This document shows positions 34,896 to 44,200 of a stretch of 64,000 nucleotides of DNA, in pieces. The notes beneath the pieces are model-generated. The model ran no database searches, was not told the DNA's origin, and worked only from the letters and a program-made list of their open reading frames with translations. Every line of letters begins with the position of its first letter. The stretch's first letter is position 1. The DNA lies in assembly GCA_964371945.1 (NCBI GenBank), contig CAYJPA010000006.1, forward strand, positions 25,564 through 89,563, in the 5' to 3' direction. This stretch comes from CAYJPA01 sp964371945. GTDB taxonomy: Bacteria; Chloroflexota; Chloroflexia; Thermomicrobiales; UBA6265. Both the position numbers and the translations under genes were made by a program.

Positions 34896-35933
34896 ATGGC
34901 AGAAGTGAGCGCGCCACCCGGCAGTCGTACTCCAAGTGGTGGCCTCTCACAGGGGGCGCTGCGATGGAGTAGCCGCAATGCGCGGATCCTGGCCCCGACG
35001 GCTACGTTCGCAGCGATGTTCGTTTTCTTCAGTTTTGCGACTGACGTATTCTTGACGACCCGGAATCTTCAAAACGTGGTCACGCAGGTCGCGCCGATTG
35101 CGGTCGCCGCGACAGGAATTACATTTGTTTTACTCTGCGCGGAGATCGATCTCAGTATCGCGTCAATCTCCACGTTTTCGGGGATTCTCGTTGCGACGTT
35201 CTGGATCGGCGAGCGGTATGCAGACTTAGGAAACTGGGGCATTTTGGCCGCCGCGGTTGTCGCGGCCGCGCTCGGTCTGATTAACGGCTTCTTCATCGCT
35301 TATGTCGGCATTCCATCCTTCATGATGACACTCGCGATGCTGACCATCGCCCGCGGGCTTTCAACCTACGTCTCCGAAGGGAAGCCGCTCAGTCCGATTC
35401 CCACGGTATTGAAAGATCTGGCGAGCGCCGCGAATAGGTTCTACGGCATACCGGTGATTGGAATCTTTGCGCTTGGCGTGCTGATCATCGGCGAGATCAT
35501 TCTAAGTTACACCAAGTTCGGCCGCTACGTGTTCATGACCGGTGGCAACCGCGAGGCCGCCGAAATGTCCGGTGTCAACACCCGCCAGATCATCATGTTC
35601 ACCATGATGATCTCGGGTCTCACCGCCGGAATGACGGGCATGCTGTTCGTGGGTCGTCTCAGCAGCGCAAATCCGGCGGCGGGAACCAATGTCTTGATCG
35701 ACACGATCGCGGCCGTCGTACTCGGTGGCACGTCGCTCTTCGGCGGTGAGGGCGGAATCAAGAACACGGTGCTCGGCCTCTTGATCTTCGCGGTTCTCTC
35801 AAATGGTCTCAATCTGTTGCCGAATCTCAGCATTTACTTCAAGGAGGCACTCCAGGGCATCATTTTGCTCTGCGCTTTGCTCCTGAATGTTGTTGCGCTT
35901 CGACTCGAGAAGGTGCAAACCCGAACAGAGTAA
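34896..35933 (+). CDS. Sugar ABC transporter permease (RbsC type)
   Basis: Membrane channel subunit, 345 residues, with about nine hydrophobic segments. RbsC-family blocks: GITFVLLCAEIDLSIASIS (the conserved GGIDLS-like site), GLINGFFIAYVGIPSFMMTL, TGGNREAAEMSGVNTRQIIM and VLGGTSLFGGEGGIKNTVLG. It completes a binding protein-ATPase-permease set. A terminator-like hairpin follows 24 bases after its stop, so the catabolic genes downstream may need read-through or their own promoter. Confidence 0.93.
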   Translation: MAEVSAPPGSRTPSGGLSQGALRWSSRNARILAPTATFAAMFVFFSFATDVFLTTRNLQNVVTQVAPIAVAATGITFVLLCAEIDLSIASISTFSGILVATFWIGERYADLGNWGILAAAVVAAALGLINGFFIAYVGIPSFMMTLAMLTIARGLSTYVSEGKPLSPIPTVLKDLASAANRFYGIPVIGIFALGVLIIGEIILSYTKFGRYVFMTGGNREAAEMSGVNTRQIIMFTMMISGLTAGMTGMLFVGRLSSANPAAGTNVLIDTIAAVVLGGTSLFGGEGGIKNTVLGLLIFAVLSNGLNLLPNLSIYFKEALQGIILLCALLLNVVALRLEKVQTRTE

Positions 35934-35956
35934 GTAAGTTTCCACGGGTTGATCCG

Positions 35957-35994
35957 CATCTCCTTCTTCCAGTGCGGAGAAGGAGGTGTTTTCC
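35957..35994 (+). terminator. Intrinsic terminator after the sugar transporter genes
   Basis: CATCTCCTTCT (35957-35967) pairs with AGAAGGAGGTG (35978-35988) in an 11-bp stem with one G-U pair, followed by TTTT. It lies just past the permease stop. Confidence 0.65.
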
Positions 35995-36033
35995 TATAGG
36001 CGATGGTGTGGCGCTTTCGGTGGGAGGGCTGAT

Positions 36034-36876
36034 ATGAGAAGCCAACAAACTGGTGAACTGGGTTCTTTGCTCTCCGCGCTGATCGGCTTCGAGGTGGTCG
36101 ATCTCACGGTCACCCTGGCCGAAAACCTCCCGGCGGCCTGGCCCACGCATATGCCTTTTCAACGGAAGATTTTCAACTGGTACGCGGAGAAGACCGATCA
36201 AACACCGGCTTTGCACAGCATTCGCGGTCCGTATCACACTGCCTGGCTAGCGCTCGACGAACATTGCGGTACTCACATCGATGCCCCGGCCCACTTCATC
36301 CCGCCGCCGGACTCCGGTCTTCCCCACGCGAGTGAGATGGGGAACATGACTCTCGAAAAACTCAATCTGTCCAACATGATGGGACCTGCAGCGGTAATTG
36401 ACGTCACAGAGCTGAACGACACCACCGGCTCCGGCGTCAGCCCGGAGATCACACAGGATCACATTCTGGCGTGGGAAGCCGAGCATGGCGAGTTGATGCC
36501 GGGTGAGATTGTGCTCTTTCGCAGCGATTGGGATGAGCGTTATCTCCCGGCGCCCGCCGGAAACGGGTATGCCTTTGATTCGTTCGTGATGAAGCAAGGC
36601 TCCGGTTGGCCGACTCCTGGAATTCCAGCGCTCGAGTTACTGCTTGATCGTAAGGTCAAGACGATCGGTGTCGACGGCGTGAGCGTTGGCTCGGCCCACG
36701 ATGGTGCGCCTCCGCATCAATTCGGACTCGGTCGCGGCATGCTCTACCTGGAGCTCCTGGCGAATCTCAAAGCGTTGCCTGCTCGTGGCGCCTACTTCAT
36801 CTTCCTGCCGATCAAGATTCGGGGCGGCAGCGCCGGCCCGGGACGCGCGATTGCGCTCGTGCCAAAGAATGCTTGA
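36034..36876 (+). CDS. Cyclase-family metal-dependent hydrolase
   Basis: 280-residue protein of the PF04199 group (kynurenine formamidase, isatin hydrolase, putative cyclases). The ATG at 36034 follows GGGAGGG by five bases; earlier starts lack this. The metal motif is HCGTHIDAPAHFIPP near residue 77, a CGTH variant of HGTHxDxxxH; GEIVLFRSDW and GVDGVSVGSAHDGAP follow as in family members. These enzymes open amide, lactam or lactone rings. Inside a sugar block, hydrolysis of a sugar lactone or related ring is my inference. Confidence 0.88.
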   Translation: MRSQQTGELGSLLSALIGFEVVDLTVTLAENLPAAWPTHMPFQRKIFNWYAEKTDQTPALHSIRGPYHTAWLALDEHCGTHIDAPAHFIPPPDSGLPHASEMGNMTLEKLNLSNMMGPAAVIDVTELNDTTGSGVSPEITQDHILAWEAEHGELMPGEIVLFRSDWDERYLPAPAGNGYAFDSFVMKQGSGWPTPGIPALELLLDRKVKTIGVDGVSVGSAHDGAPPHQFGLGRGMLYLELLANLKALPARGAYFIFLPIKIRGGSAGPGRAIALVPKNA

Positions 36877-37103
36877 TCTCGTTCGACACAAGAAAAAATC
36901 CCCATGCTCGCTCTCGGAAATTCCTGGCGGATTGAGATTGACGGATTGAGCAATCCAGTTGAATTTCCTTCAGCCGAACGCGGACCTCTGGCGCAGCCGC
37001 GGCAAAAACAGGGCGGGGCGCTATGGGATAATCCCGAAAGCATGTGACGAGCAATCGGGCTCGCAAAATCAGACTCGAGCGACAGCTCGCACAAGAGGAC
37101 ATC

Positions 37104-38090
37104 ATGGCTGAAGAGCGGTTTTTGATTACCGGCGCGTTTGGTTGCATCGGGGCCTGGGCGGCCAAGCGCTTGATCGACGAAGACGTTCCCGTCTGGAGCT
37201 ACGATCTTCCCGGCAACCCGCACCGTCTCCGGCTCCTGATGAGCGATGAGCAACTGGCGAACCTCAATGTGATTGAGGGCGACATCACCGATCAAGAGCT
37301 CTTTGAGAAGTCCGTGGTCGAGAACGGCGTTACGCATATTCTGCATCTCGCGGCATTGCAGGTGCCGATGGTCCGCGCCAATCCAGTGCTTGGCGCGCGG
37401 GTGAATGTGGTCGGCTCGACGATCGTGCTGGAAACCGCAAAACGACACCCCGGTCAAGTGCAGGGAATCTGCTACGCGAGCTCGGTTGCCGTTTACGGCC
37501 CGCCGAGTCTCTACCCGGCTGGCGCGATTCAGCACGACGCACCCCACCTCCCGACCACACTCTACGGCGTCCAGAAGATGGCCGATGAGTGGACCGCCAA
37601 GGTTTACTGGCAGGACTATGGGCTGCGCACGATCGGCATCCGCCCTTACTTCGTTTACGGACCCGGCCGAGATCAGGGCATGAGCAGCACGCCGACCAAA
37701 GCGATGGCCTCGGCGGCCGCGGGCCGTCCCTATCACATCTCATTCAGCGGCACCGCGGTCTATCAGCACGCGGAAGATGTGGCGTCAGTCGCGATTCGCG
37801 GCGCCCGAACCAAAGTCGACGGCGCACCTTGCTTCAACCTGGGCGGAACGGTGGCCTCGGTGGAAGACGCCATCGACGCGATCGAAGCCGCCCTTCCCGA
37901 GATGGAAGGCAAGATCAGCGCGGAACCGGTGCTGATGCCCTTCCCGGAGGATATGGACGGCGCTCCGCTCGAGGCCGCGATCGGCAAGATCGAGTGGCGT
38001 CCGTTCAAGGAAGGCGTTGCCGGCACAATCGAGCATTTCCAGAAGGCGATCGCGGACGACCGGATCGATATCGACCGCGCGGTCGCTTAG
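37104..38090 (+). CDS. NAD-dependent epimerase/dehydratase family protein
   Basis: Extended SDR of 328 residues from the ATG at 37104 (AGAGGAC six bases upstream). NAD motif LITGAFGCIGAWAAKRLIDE, VEGD-like VIEGDITD, catalytic SSVAVYG and YGVQK (Tyr and Lys), then IRPYFVYGPGRDQGMSS. In erythronate/threonate pathways a family member (DenD-type) oxidises the four-carbon acid before a DUF1537 kinase acts; the kinase gene two positions downstream makes a similar dehydrogenase role plausible. An epimerase role is equally compatible with the motifs. Confidence 0.9.
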   Translation: MAEERFLITGAFGCIGAWAAKRLIDEDVPVWSYDLPGNPHRLRLLMSDEQLANLNVIEGDITDQELFEKSVVENGVTHILHLAALQVPMVRANPVLGARVNVVGSTIVLETAKRHPGQVQGICYASSVAVYGPPSLYPAGAIQHDAPHLPTTLYGVQKMADEWTAKVYWQDYGLRTIGIRPYFVYGPGRDQGMSSTPTKAMASAAAGRPYHISFSGTAVYQHAEDVASVAIRGARTKVDGAPCFNLGGTVASVEDAIDAIEAALPEMEGKISAEPVLMPFPEDMDGAPLEAAIGKIEWRPFKEGVAGTIEHFQKAIADDRIDIDRAVA

Positions 38091-38144
38091 GCCAGTTTCC
38101 GTCTCCTGGGTAGGGAGAGGAGCCAGGGTTGGGGGCATTCCGTC

Positions 38145-38921
38145 ATGGCCAACGTAGGTCTGGGCCGCCTGAACGGCAAATCGTGTGTTGTTACCGGCGC
38201 CGCTTTTGGCATCGGTCGAGCGACCGCCGAGCTGTTCGCACGTGAAGGCGCTCAGCTGATCGTAACAGATATCCAGGAAGCCCCGCTGCTGGCGTTTCGC
38301 GACGAGCTGCGCGTGATTGGCGCCGAGGTTGAGGCGGTTGTTGGCGATGTCTCCGTCGTCGAGGACTCCCGTGCGATGATCGACGCCGCAATCTCGCACT
38401 ACGGTCGAATCGACGGGCTCGTGGCAAATGCGGGGATCATCGAGCTCGGCGATTTAATGGAGTCCAGTGTTGAAATCTGGGACCGGATGATGGCGGTCGA
38501 CGGGCGAGGGATGTGGCTCACGTGCAAATTCGCGGTCGAGGAGATGCTGAAAACGGGCGGCGGCTCGATCGTTTGCCTCTCATCAATCTCGGGAGTTGAG
38601 GGGCAGAAGCGGCAATCGACCTACGGTCCAGCCAAATTCGTCGCTTCCGGCATCACCAAGCATCTCGCGGTCGAGTGGGCCGATCGGGGAATTCGCGTCA
38701 ATGCCGTTGCGCCCGGCACGATCCGGACCGAGCGCGTGAAGCGGCTGCCAGACGAACCGGGTGGAGTCGAATATCTGCAGGCAATCGAGAAGATGCATCC
38801 GATGGGGCGAATCGGCGAGCCGTCGGAAGTCGCCCAGGCGATTCTCTTCCTCGCATCGGACGATTCCTCGTTCATCACCGGCGCGATTCTGCCGGTTGAC
38901 GGCGGTTATCTGGCGCAGTAG
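38145..38921 (+). CDS. Short-chain dehydrogenase/reductase
   Basis: Classical SDR, 258 residues. TGAAFGIGRATAELFAREG binds the cofactor; VTDIQEAP after the second strand has Asp, favouring NAD(H). NAGIIELGDL, the Ser in CLSSISGVEG and YGPAK (Tyr/Lys) complete the active site; the C-terminus FITGAILPVDGGYLAQ is standard. It lies between the epimerase-like gene and the DUF1537 kinase gene (15-base gap to the latter), so an oxidation step of the same pathway is likely. Confidence 0.93.
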   Translation: MANVGLGRLNGKSCVVTGAAFGIGRATAELFAREGAQLIVTDIQEAPLLAFRDELRVIGAEVEAVVGDVSVVEDSRAMIDAAISHYGRIDGLVANAGIIELGDLMESSVEIWDRMMAVDGRGMWLTCKFAVEEMLKTGGGSIVCLSSISGVEGQKRQSTYGPAKFVASGITKHLAVEWADRGIRVNAVAPGTIRTERVKRLPDEPGGVEYLQAIEKMHPMGRIGEPSEVAQAILFLASDDSSFITGAILPVDGGYLAQ

Positions 38922-38936
38922 CGCCGGAGGTCACTC

Positions 38937-40340
38937 GTGACGAGCTCGCCGCAGGATGGGTTGCCTCCCGAGTTCGACGGCGGCGATCTCGAAGCGCGGG
39001 TGCGCACCGAGATCGCGCGATCGAACCGCAAGCTCATGGTGCTCGACGACGATCCCACCGGCGTGCAGACGGTGCACGACATCGCGGTGCTCGCCCGATG
39101 GCAACCAGACGACATTGCAAACGAGCTGCGACGCAATACTGATGCCTTTTTCGTGCTGACGAACTCCCGGGCATTTCCTGAAGCCGGCGCGATCGCACGC
39201 AATCGCGAAGTGGTACGGAACCTCAAGGCTGCAGTGAGTGTGACCGGTGTGACCGTGGCGATCGCTAGCCGTAGCGATTCCACCCTCCGCGGTCACTTTC
39301 CGGCTGAAACGGATGTTATCGCGGAAGAGCTCGGCGGGGTCGATGGCATCCTGCTCTGCCCAGCTTTTTTCGAGGGCGGCCGGGTAACGATCGACGACAT
39401 TCACTATCTCAAGGATCGCGATCGGTATCTGCCCGTGGCTGAGACTGAATTCGCGAGTGATTCCACCTTTGGCTTCAGCCACTCGAATCTCCGCGAGTGG
39501 GTCGAGGAGAAGACGACAGGCCGCGTCAAGGCAGGAAACGTCGCATCCATTTCAATCACCGATATCCGTGGTGGCGGTCCGGATCGCGTGGCACATCTTC
39601 TTGCACAGGTCCATGATGGCCGACCCGTTGTCGTGAATGCGGCGGGTTATCGCGACCTCTGGGTTGTGGTCCTCGGCCTCCTGAAAACGGAAGCGACAGG
39701 CAAGCGCTTCGTTTACCGAACTGGAGCGTCGTTTGTGCGGGCTCGCGCCGGTGTCCCGGAGCGGTCATTGCTTTCGCGGAGCGAGCTTCTCGGCAGTATG
39801 GCGCCGCCTTACGTCTCTGGTTTGGTAGTCATTGGATCTCACGTGCGTCGGACCAGCGAGCAACTCGCGCGGCTCCTGTCACTTCCGAAACTGGCTGAGA
39901 TCGAGATCAGTATCCCGGACCTACTCGCCGGCGGAACCATCCGGCGCAATCAAATTCGCGACGCTTCCGACGCCGCCCAGGCCGCACTTCGGCACGGGTT
40001 AACGCCCGTCATCTTCACGTCACGCAAGGTGGTGACTGCAGACGATGGACAGCTCACGAGCGCCCGATTGATTTCCAAAGGACTGGTCGAGATCGTGGCC
40101 GGAATCGAGCATCGACCATCGTTTATCGTTGCAAAGGGTGGGATCACCTCGAGCGATATCGGGACCGACGCGCTCGGGGTCAGGCGCGCGCTGGTGCTCG
40201 GTCAAATCCGGCCGGGAATTCCAGTTTGGCGGCTCGGCGACGAAACCCGATATCCGAATCTCCCGTACATCGTTTTCCCCGGCAATGTCGGGGGGCCGGA
40301 AACGCTGGCTGAGGTCGTCACCGAGCTGCGAGGCCGGTAA
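38937..40340 (+). CDS. Four-carbon acid sugar kinase family protein (DUF1537, OtnK/DenK-like)
   Basis: ATP-dependent kinase that in known members phosphorylates threonate, erythronate or related acids. 467 residues; GTG start six bases after GGAGG. N-terminal substrate domain: MVLDDDPTGVQTVHDI and ASRSDSTLRGHFPAETDVI, with LCPAFFEGGRVTIDDIHYL. C-terminal nucleotide domain: VVIGSHVRRTSEQ and FIVAKGGITSSDIGTDALGV, then LPYIVFPGNVGG. All family boxes are present. The usual partners (class II aldolase, hydroxypyruvate-isomerase-like protein) are absent, so the acid or the route may differ from characterised ones. Confidence 0.92.
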   Translation: MTSSPQDGLPPEFDGGDLEARVRTEIARSNRKLMVLDDDPTGVQTVHDIAVLARWQPDDIANELRRNTDAFFVLTNSRAFPEAGAIARNREVVRNLKAAVSVTGVTVAIASRSDSTLRGHFPAETDVIAEELGGVDGILLCPAFFEGGRVTIDDIHYLKDRDRYLPVAETEFASDSTFGFSHSNLREWVEEKTTGRVKAGNVASISITDIRGGGPDRVAHLLAQVHDGRPVVVNAAGYRDLWVVVLGLLKTEATGKRFVYRTGASFVRARAGVPERSLLSRSELLGSMAPPYVSGLVVIGSHVRRTSEQLARLLSLPKLAEIEISIPDLLAGGTIRRNQIRDASDAAQAALRHGLTPVIFTSRKVVTADDGQLTSARLISKGLVEIVAGIEHRPSFIVAKGGITSSDIGTDALGVRRALVLGQIRPGIPVWRLGDETRYPNLPYIVFPGNVGGPETLAEVVTELRGR

Positions 40341-40409
40341 CTCGCAGAACCGCCGACAACCTGATGGCCAACGTGGCTGAGCAGAACGAGTCAAACGTAT
40401 ACTGCCGGC

Positions 40410-41114
40410 ATGTTGCCTGCTCCTACACCTCGTACCACCGCGAGAAGAACGCGAATCACCACCCGGCCGCGGGTGATCTATGGGTCGCCATTGCAGGGTC
40501 CGCGGGTGATCAAGCCACCCGCCCGCCGGTGGATTCTTGGATCGATTTCTGCCCTGCTGATTGCGGCTGTGCTCGGTTACGAGATGCAGGGGCTGAACAA
40601 GCTGCGTGCGGAACCGATCATCGGGGCCGATTACGTGCAGATTTCCGAGTATGTCGCGGCTCGTCACAAGCCGGGCGAGGCCATTCTCACCGCGCTGCCA
40701 GCGCCGGTTTTTCTCGCCATGGGATCCAGAGACGACATCATCTTCCTGCCGAGTCCTCTCGACCGCGAACGAGCGCAACGCTACACCCGGATCCTGGATG
40801 ACGGGCGGTACGTCGACTATTGGACAGGATCGGATTCCGTGGTCAATGTCGCCGGGCTATGCAACACATTACTGACAACGCCGGATGTTTGGATCGTGCT
40901 CGACGATGCGCGGCTCAAGGCGGACTGGGCATACCAGGGCCCGATGGCCGAAGTCATTTACGGAATGACCTATGTCCAGTTCTCAGGGGATGCTGGAGCG
41001 CAGGTGAGAAGAGTCACACCCTTACCAGGTCGTCACGCGGCGGCGGAACAGATTTGCGATGCAGCAAGGGCCGGCCTGCCACTTCCAAACGTAACAGTCT
41101 CGGGTAATCCCTAA
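40410..41114 (+). CDS. Single-pass membrane protein of unknown function
   Basis: 234 residues: a basic, Thr/Arg/Pro-rich cytoplasmic N-terminus, one membrane segment (WILGSISALLIAAVLGYEM, about 41-59) and an extracytoplasmic domain. That domain (YVQISEYVAARHKPGEAILT, then DYWTGSDSVVNVAGLCNTLL) recalls the C-terminal soluble part of GT39/PMT-like glycosyltransferases, in which residues near the end describe a hydrolase-like or lectin-like fold. I do not recognise a catalytic motif. No clear ribosome site precedes the ATG. It sits at the left edge of the glycosylation island and may be a split-off soluble domain. Confidence 0.6.
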   Translation: MLPAPTPRTTARRTRITTRPRVIYGSPLQGPRVIKPPARRWILGSISALLIAAVLGYEMQGLNKLRAEPIIGADYVQISEYVAARHKPGEAILTALPAPVFLAMGSRDDIIFLPSPLDRERAQRYTRILDDGRYVDYWTGSDSVVNVAGLCNTLLTTPDVWIVLDDARLKADWAYQGPMAEVIYGMTYVQFSGDAGAQVRRVTPLPGRHAAAEQICDAARAGLPLPNVTVSGNP

Positions 41115-41186
41115 CCGGCATTCCGCAACTTGCTCCAATGAATCCAACATATTCAATGAAACTACTGTTTTAGAGGTCACATACCT

Positions 41187-41202
41187 GATGATACTTATCA
41201 TC
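41187..41202. promoter_or_regulatory. Perfect inverted repeat in AT-rich upstream region
   Basis: GATGATA and TATCATC flank CT, about 65 bases before the start of the PAP2-YfhO fusion in the only AT-rich stretch nearby. Candidate operator or promoter-proximal hairpin. Confidence 0.4.
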
Positions 41203-41266
41203 CAAACTACCAATTGCCCGGGAAATATTTGACGGACCCGTTCCGGCGCTTGTAATGTTCAGTTAA

Positions 41267-44200
41267 ATGATTAAGACATTGCAAACGGCGGCCGACGAAA
41301 CTGGCACGGCCGAAATCCCCGCCGACTCGGATTCCGAGCCCCGATCATATTCAGGGTTTGTATTCCTCATTTTCGGTGCTTACTTGGCCTTTGCGACGAT
41401 CCTTTTCTATGTCCGGGGATTCAAGAATCTCTCTCCAGACCGGTGGGCGCCTTTCCTCTTCCTCGCCGCTCTGGCACTGGGTCGCGGCCGCACGTTTGTT
41501 CGGGACTGGACACCTTTCGTTCTTCTGTTTTTTGGTTACGAGTACATGCGTGGTGTCGCCGGCGAATTTGCCGACATGGGCCTTTCGACCACCGCGGACC
41601 ACGGCAACATCAAAATTGATTACCTCTTGGACTCCGAGCGGTGGTTCTTTCGCGGCACCATTCCATCGCTTTGGCTCCAAAAACACCTCTACACTCCCGG
41701 AACGACACACTGGTATGACGTGATGTCGGGCGCCGTTTACCTTTTGCATTTTGTCTTCCCGCTCGTGTTTGCGTTCGTTCTCTGGCTCAGAAACAAAGAC
41801 CATTACTGGCGTTTCGTTATCACGCTGATCATCATGAGTTACGTCGCGTTCGTCTTTTTCTTTTTGCTTCCCTCAGCACCCCCGTGGCTTGCGAACGATT
41901 GGGGCATCATCGAAGGACTCGAGAGGCCGTCCCATCAGGCGTATCGCGCGCTGATGCCAAATCGAGCGGACAATTTCAATACGTTTCAGATCTGGACGAA
42001 AGCAAGTGCGAACCCGGTAGCACCGTTCCCATCGCTTCACACCGCCTTTCCCTGGCTAGTTCTTCTCTATGCAGTCAAATTCTTCGGCCGGAAGGGGCTA
42101 CTGTTCCTACCTTACAACGCCGCCGTTTGGTTCGCGATCACCTATCTTGGTCTGCACTGGGTGGTCGATATCTTCGCCGGGATCGCGCTCGCGACCGGCG
42201 CATTCATTTTGATTAATTGCCTCTGGCCAAGATTGTCCACTGCGAATTCAGTTTCATTGCTTGCCCCGCTCATCGAGATCGCCAACAACTCGCGACGTAA
42301 GGTGAACCGTTCGGTTCTATCCTGGCAATCGGATCTCACATCTCGGACCTGGTTTTGCGACGCGAAGGGTGTTGCAGCAACCGTCGTTGTGACCGGGGTG
42401 ATCTTCTTTGGCTTGCTCGAGGGGGCAAGCGTCCTCGGAATCGATTCCGCGATCCAGTTTTATCCACTTTATGGATTACTAGGCAATCAAATTCGAAATG
42501 GAGATCTCCCCTTCTGGAACAACCACATCTACGGCGGGATGCCTTTGATCGCCGACCCGCAGTCAGGCTGGATGTACCTTCCTGCAATGTTGGCGTTCTT
42601 GATCACTCCCATCTATATCGCAATCAAACTTTTCATGGTGTTCCACTTACTTCTGACTGGCTTGGCGACCTATGTTCTGGGTCGACTCCTCGGATTCGGG
42701 TGGCTGGCCGCCGCCGCAACCGTTGTCGCCTATCAGTTATCAGGATGGATGGTCTTTCGATCGGGCTGCTGCACCGTCGAGCTCGACGTTGCCGCGTGGC
42801 TGCCAGTTGCGCTCGTCGGAGTCGAGCTCATTGCGAGGGCGCGATCACTTCTCCCGGGTCTGGCTGCATGCGGACTGGCGGGTTTTGCCTCCGCTCAGAT
42901 ATTGGCCGCCTGGACGGGACAAGGAAGTTACTACACTGGTCTGATGATCGGTGGATACCTGGTTTATCGCGTCCTGATTGATCCACCGGCGCCAAAACCT
43001 AGCATCCTCAACCGAGCACTGTCGCTGACGACCTACGGGCTTGGCACCGGTTGCCTGGCCGTTTGTCTCTCTGCCGCCGCATTGCTTCCACGACTCAAGT
43101 TTGTGCAGGTGTCGAATCTGGCCAACGGGTATCCATGGGAGGGTGTACATGGCGGCTTTTCTGGGATATGGGGCGCCTTAAGCCAACTCCTTGGCCGTAG
43201 TACTAGTTATCTGGGTGCAACTTCTTTTGCGCTGGCGCTGACCGGCTTGGCTTTGGCCAAGTTGCGATTCGCCACACCATTTTTTGCGGGTGTGGCGGTG
43301 TTCGCCGTCATTCTCACGCTCACCGAACCAACGCTCGTGCACCGCATCTTCTATCTCCTGCCACGATTTGAAGAGCTCAATCGAAACCAACCTCAACGCG
43401 TGTTGATTGTGGTTTACCTTGCGATCGCATTAATCGTAGGTGCGGCGATCGAATCGTTGCCCAAGCAGCGGTTGGCAGTTTCAAGGTCCTGGTTGCTGTG
43501 GGTTCCCACTGCGCTTGCAATCGCACTGGTTATTCGAGCCGAACAATTCTCGACGGCGGTTCCCCAGTCTTCAGTCATTGCCGTCATTGCAGTATCAGTC
43601 GTCGCCCTAGCGGGATCACTCTTGCCTCTTCCTGAGCTTCGAAAGGCGATGCCATTGCTAATCATCGTGATTCTGCTGGCAGATCTCCTGACTTCAAATT
43701 CGTCCGCGATGAAGCGATACATGAAATCCGACGGAGTTGCAAAAGTCGAGCTCGACAGCTACTACGACGTTGCTCCAGCGGCACAGTTCTTGTCCTCGAT
43801 CGAGAACGCGGCGCCCTATCGGTATTTTGGATACGACGCGGCGATCGCCGGGAAGAATGGAGTACTCTACCGGTACTCATTCGAAGAACGGGAGACGGCC
43901 GATCTTGCAGTCAACAATCGTGCTGCATTGCTTGGGCTCGAAGATATCCAGGGAGGAAACGCACCTGTCCATATCGCCCTATATGATGACCTGATCGCTG
44001 CCGCGAATGGAAGGATAATTAGCTATCACGACACCAACATCACCGCCGTCGGCATCAATTCCCCGATAATCGACTTGCTTAACGTCCGCTATCTCATTGT
44101 GCCTGCCGCGGTCGCTCCGGGCCGACCCGATCTGCTTCACCTTAATCAACAGATGCCCACGGTCTATCTTGACGAACAGGTGCGAATCTTGGAAAACACC

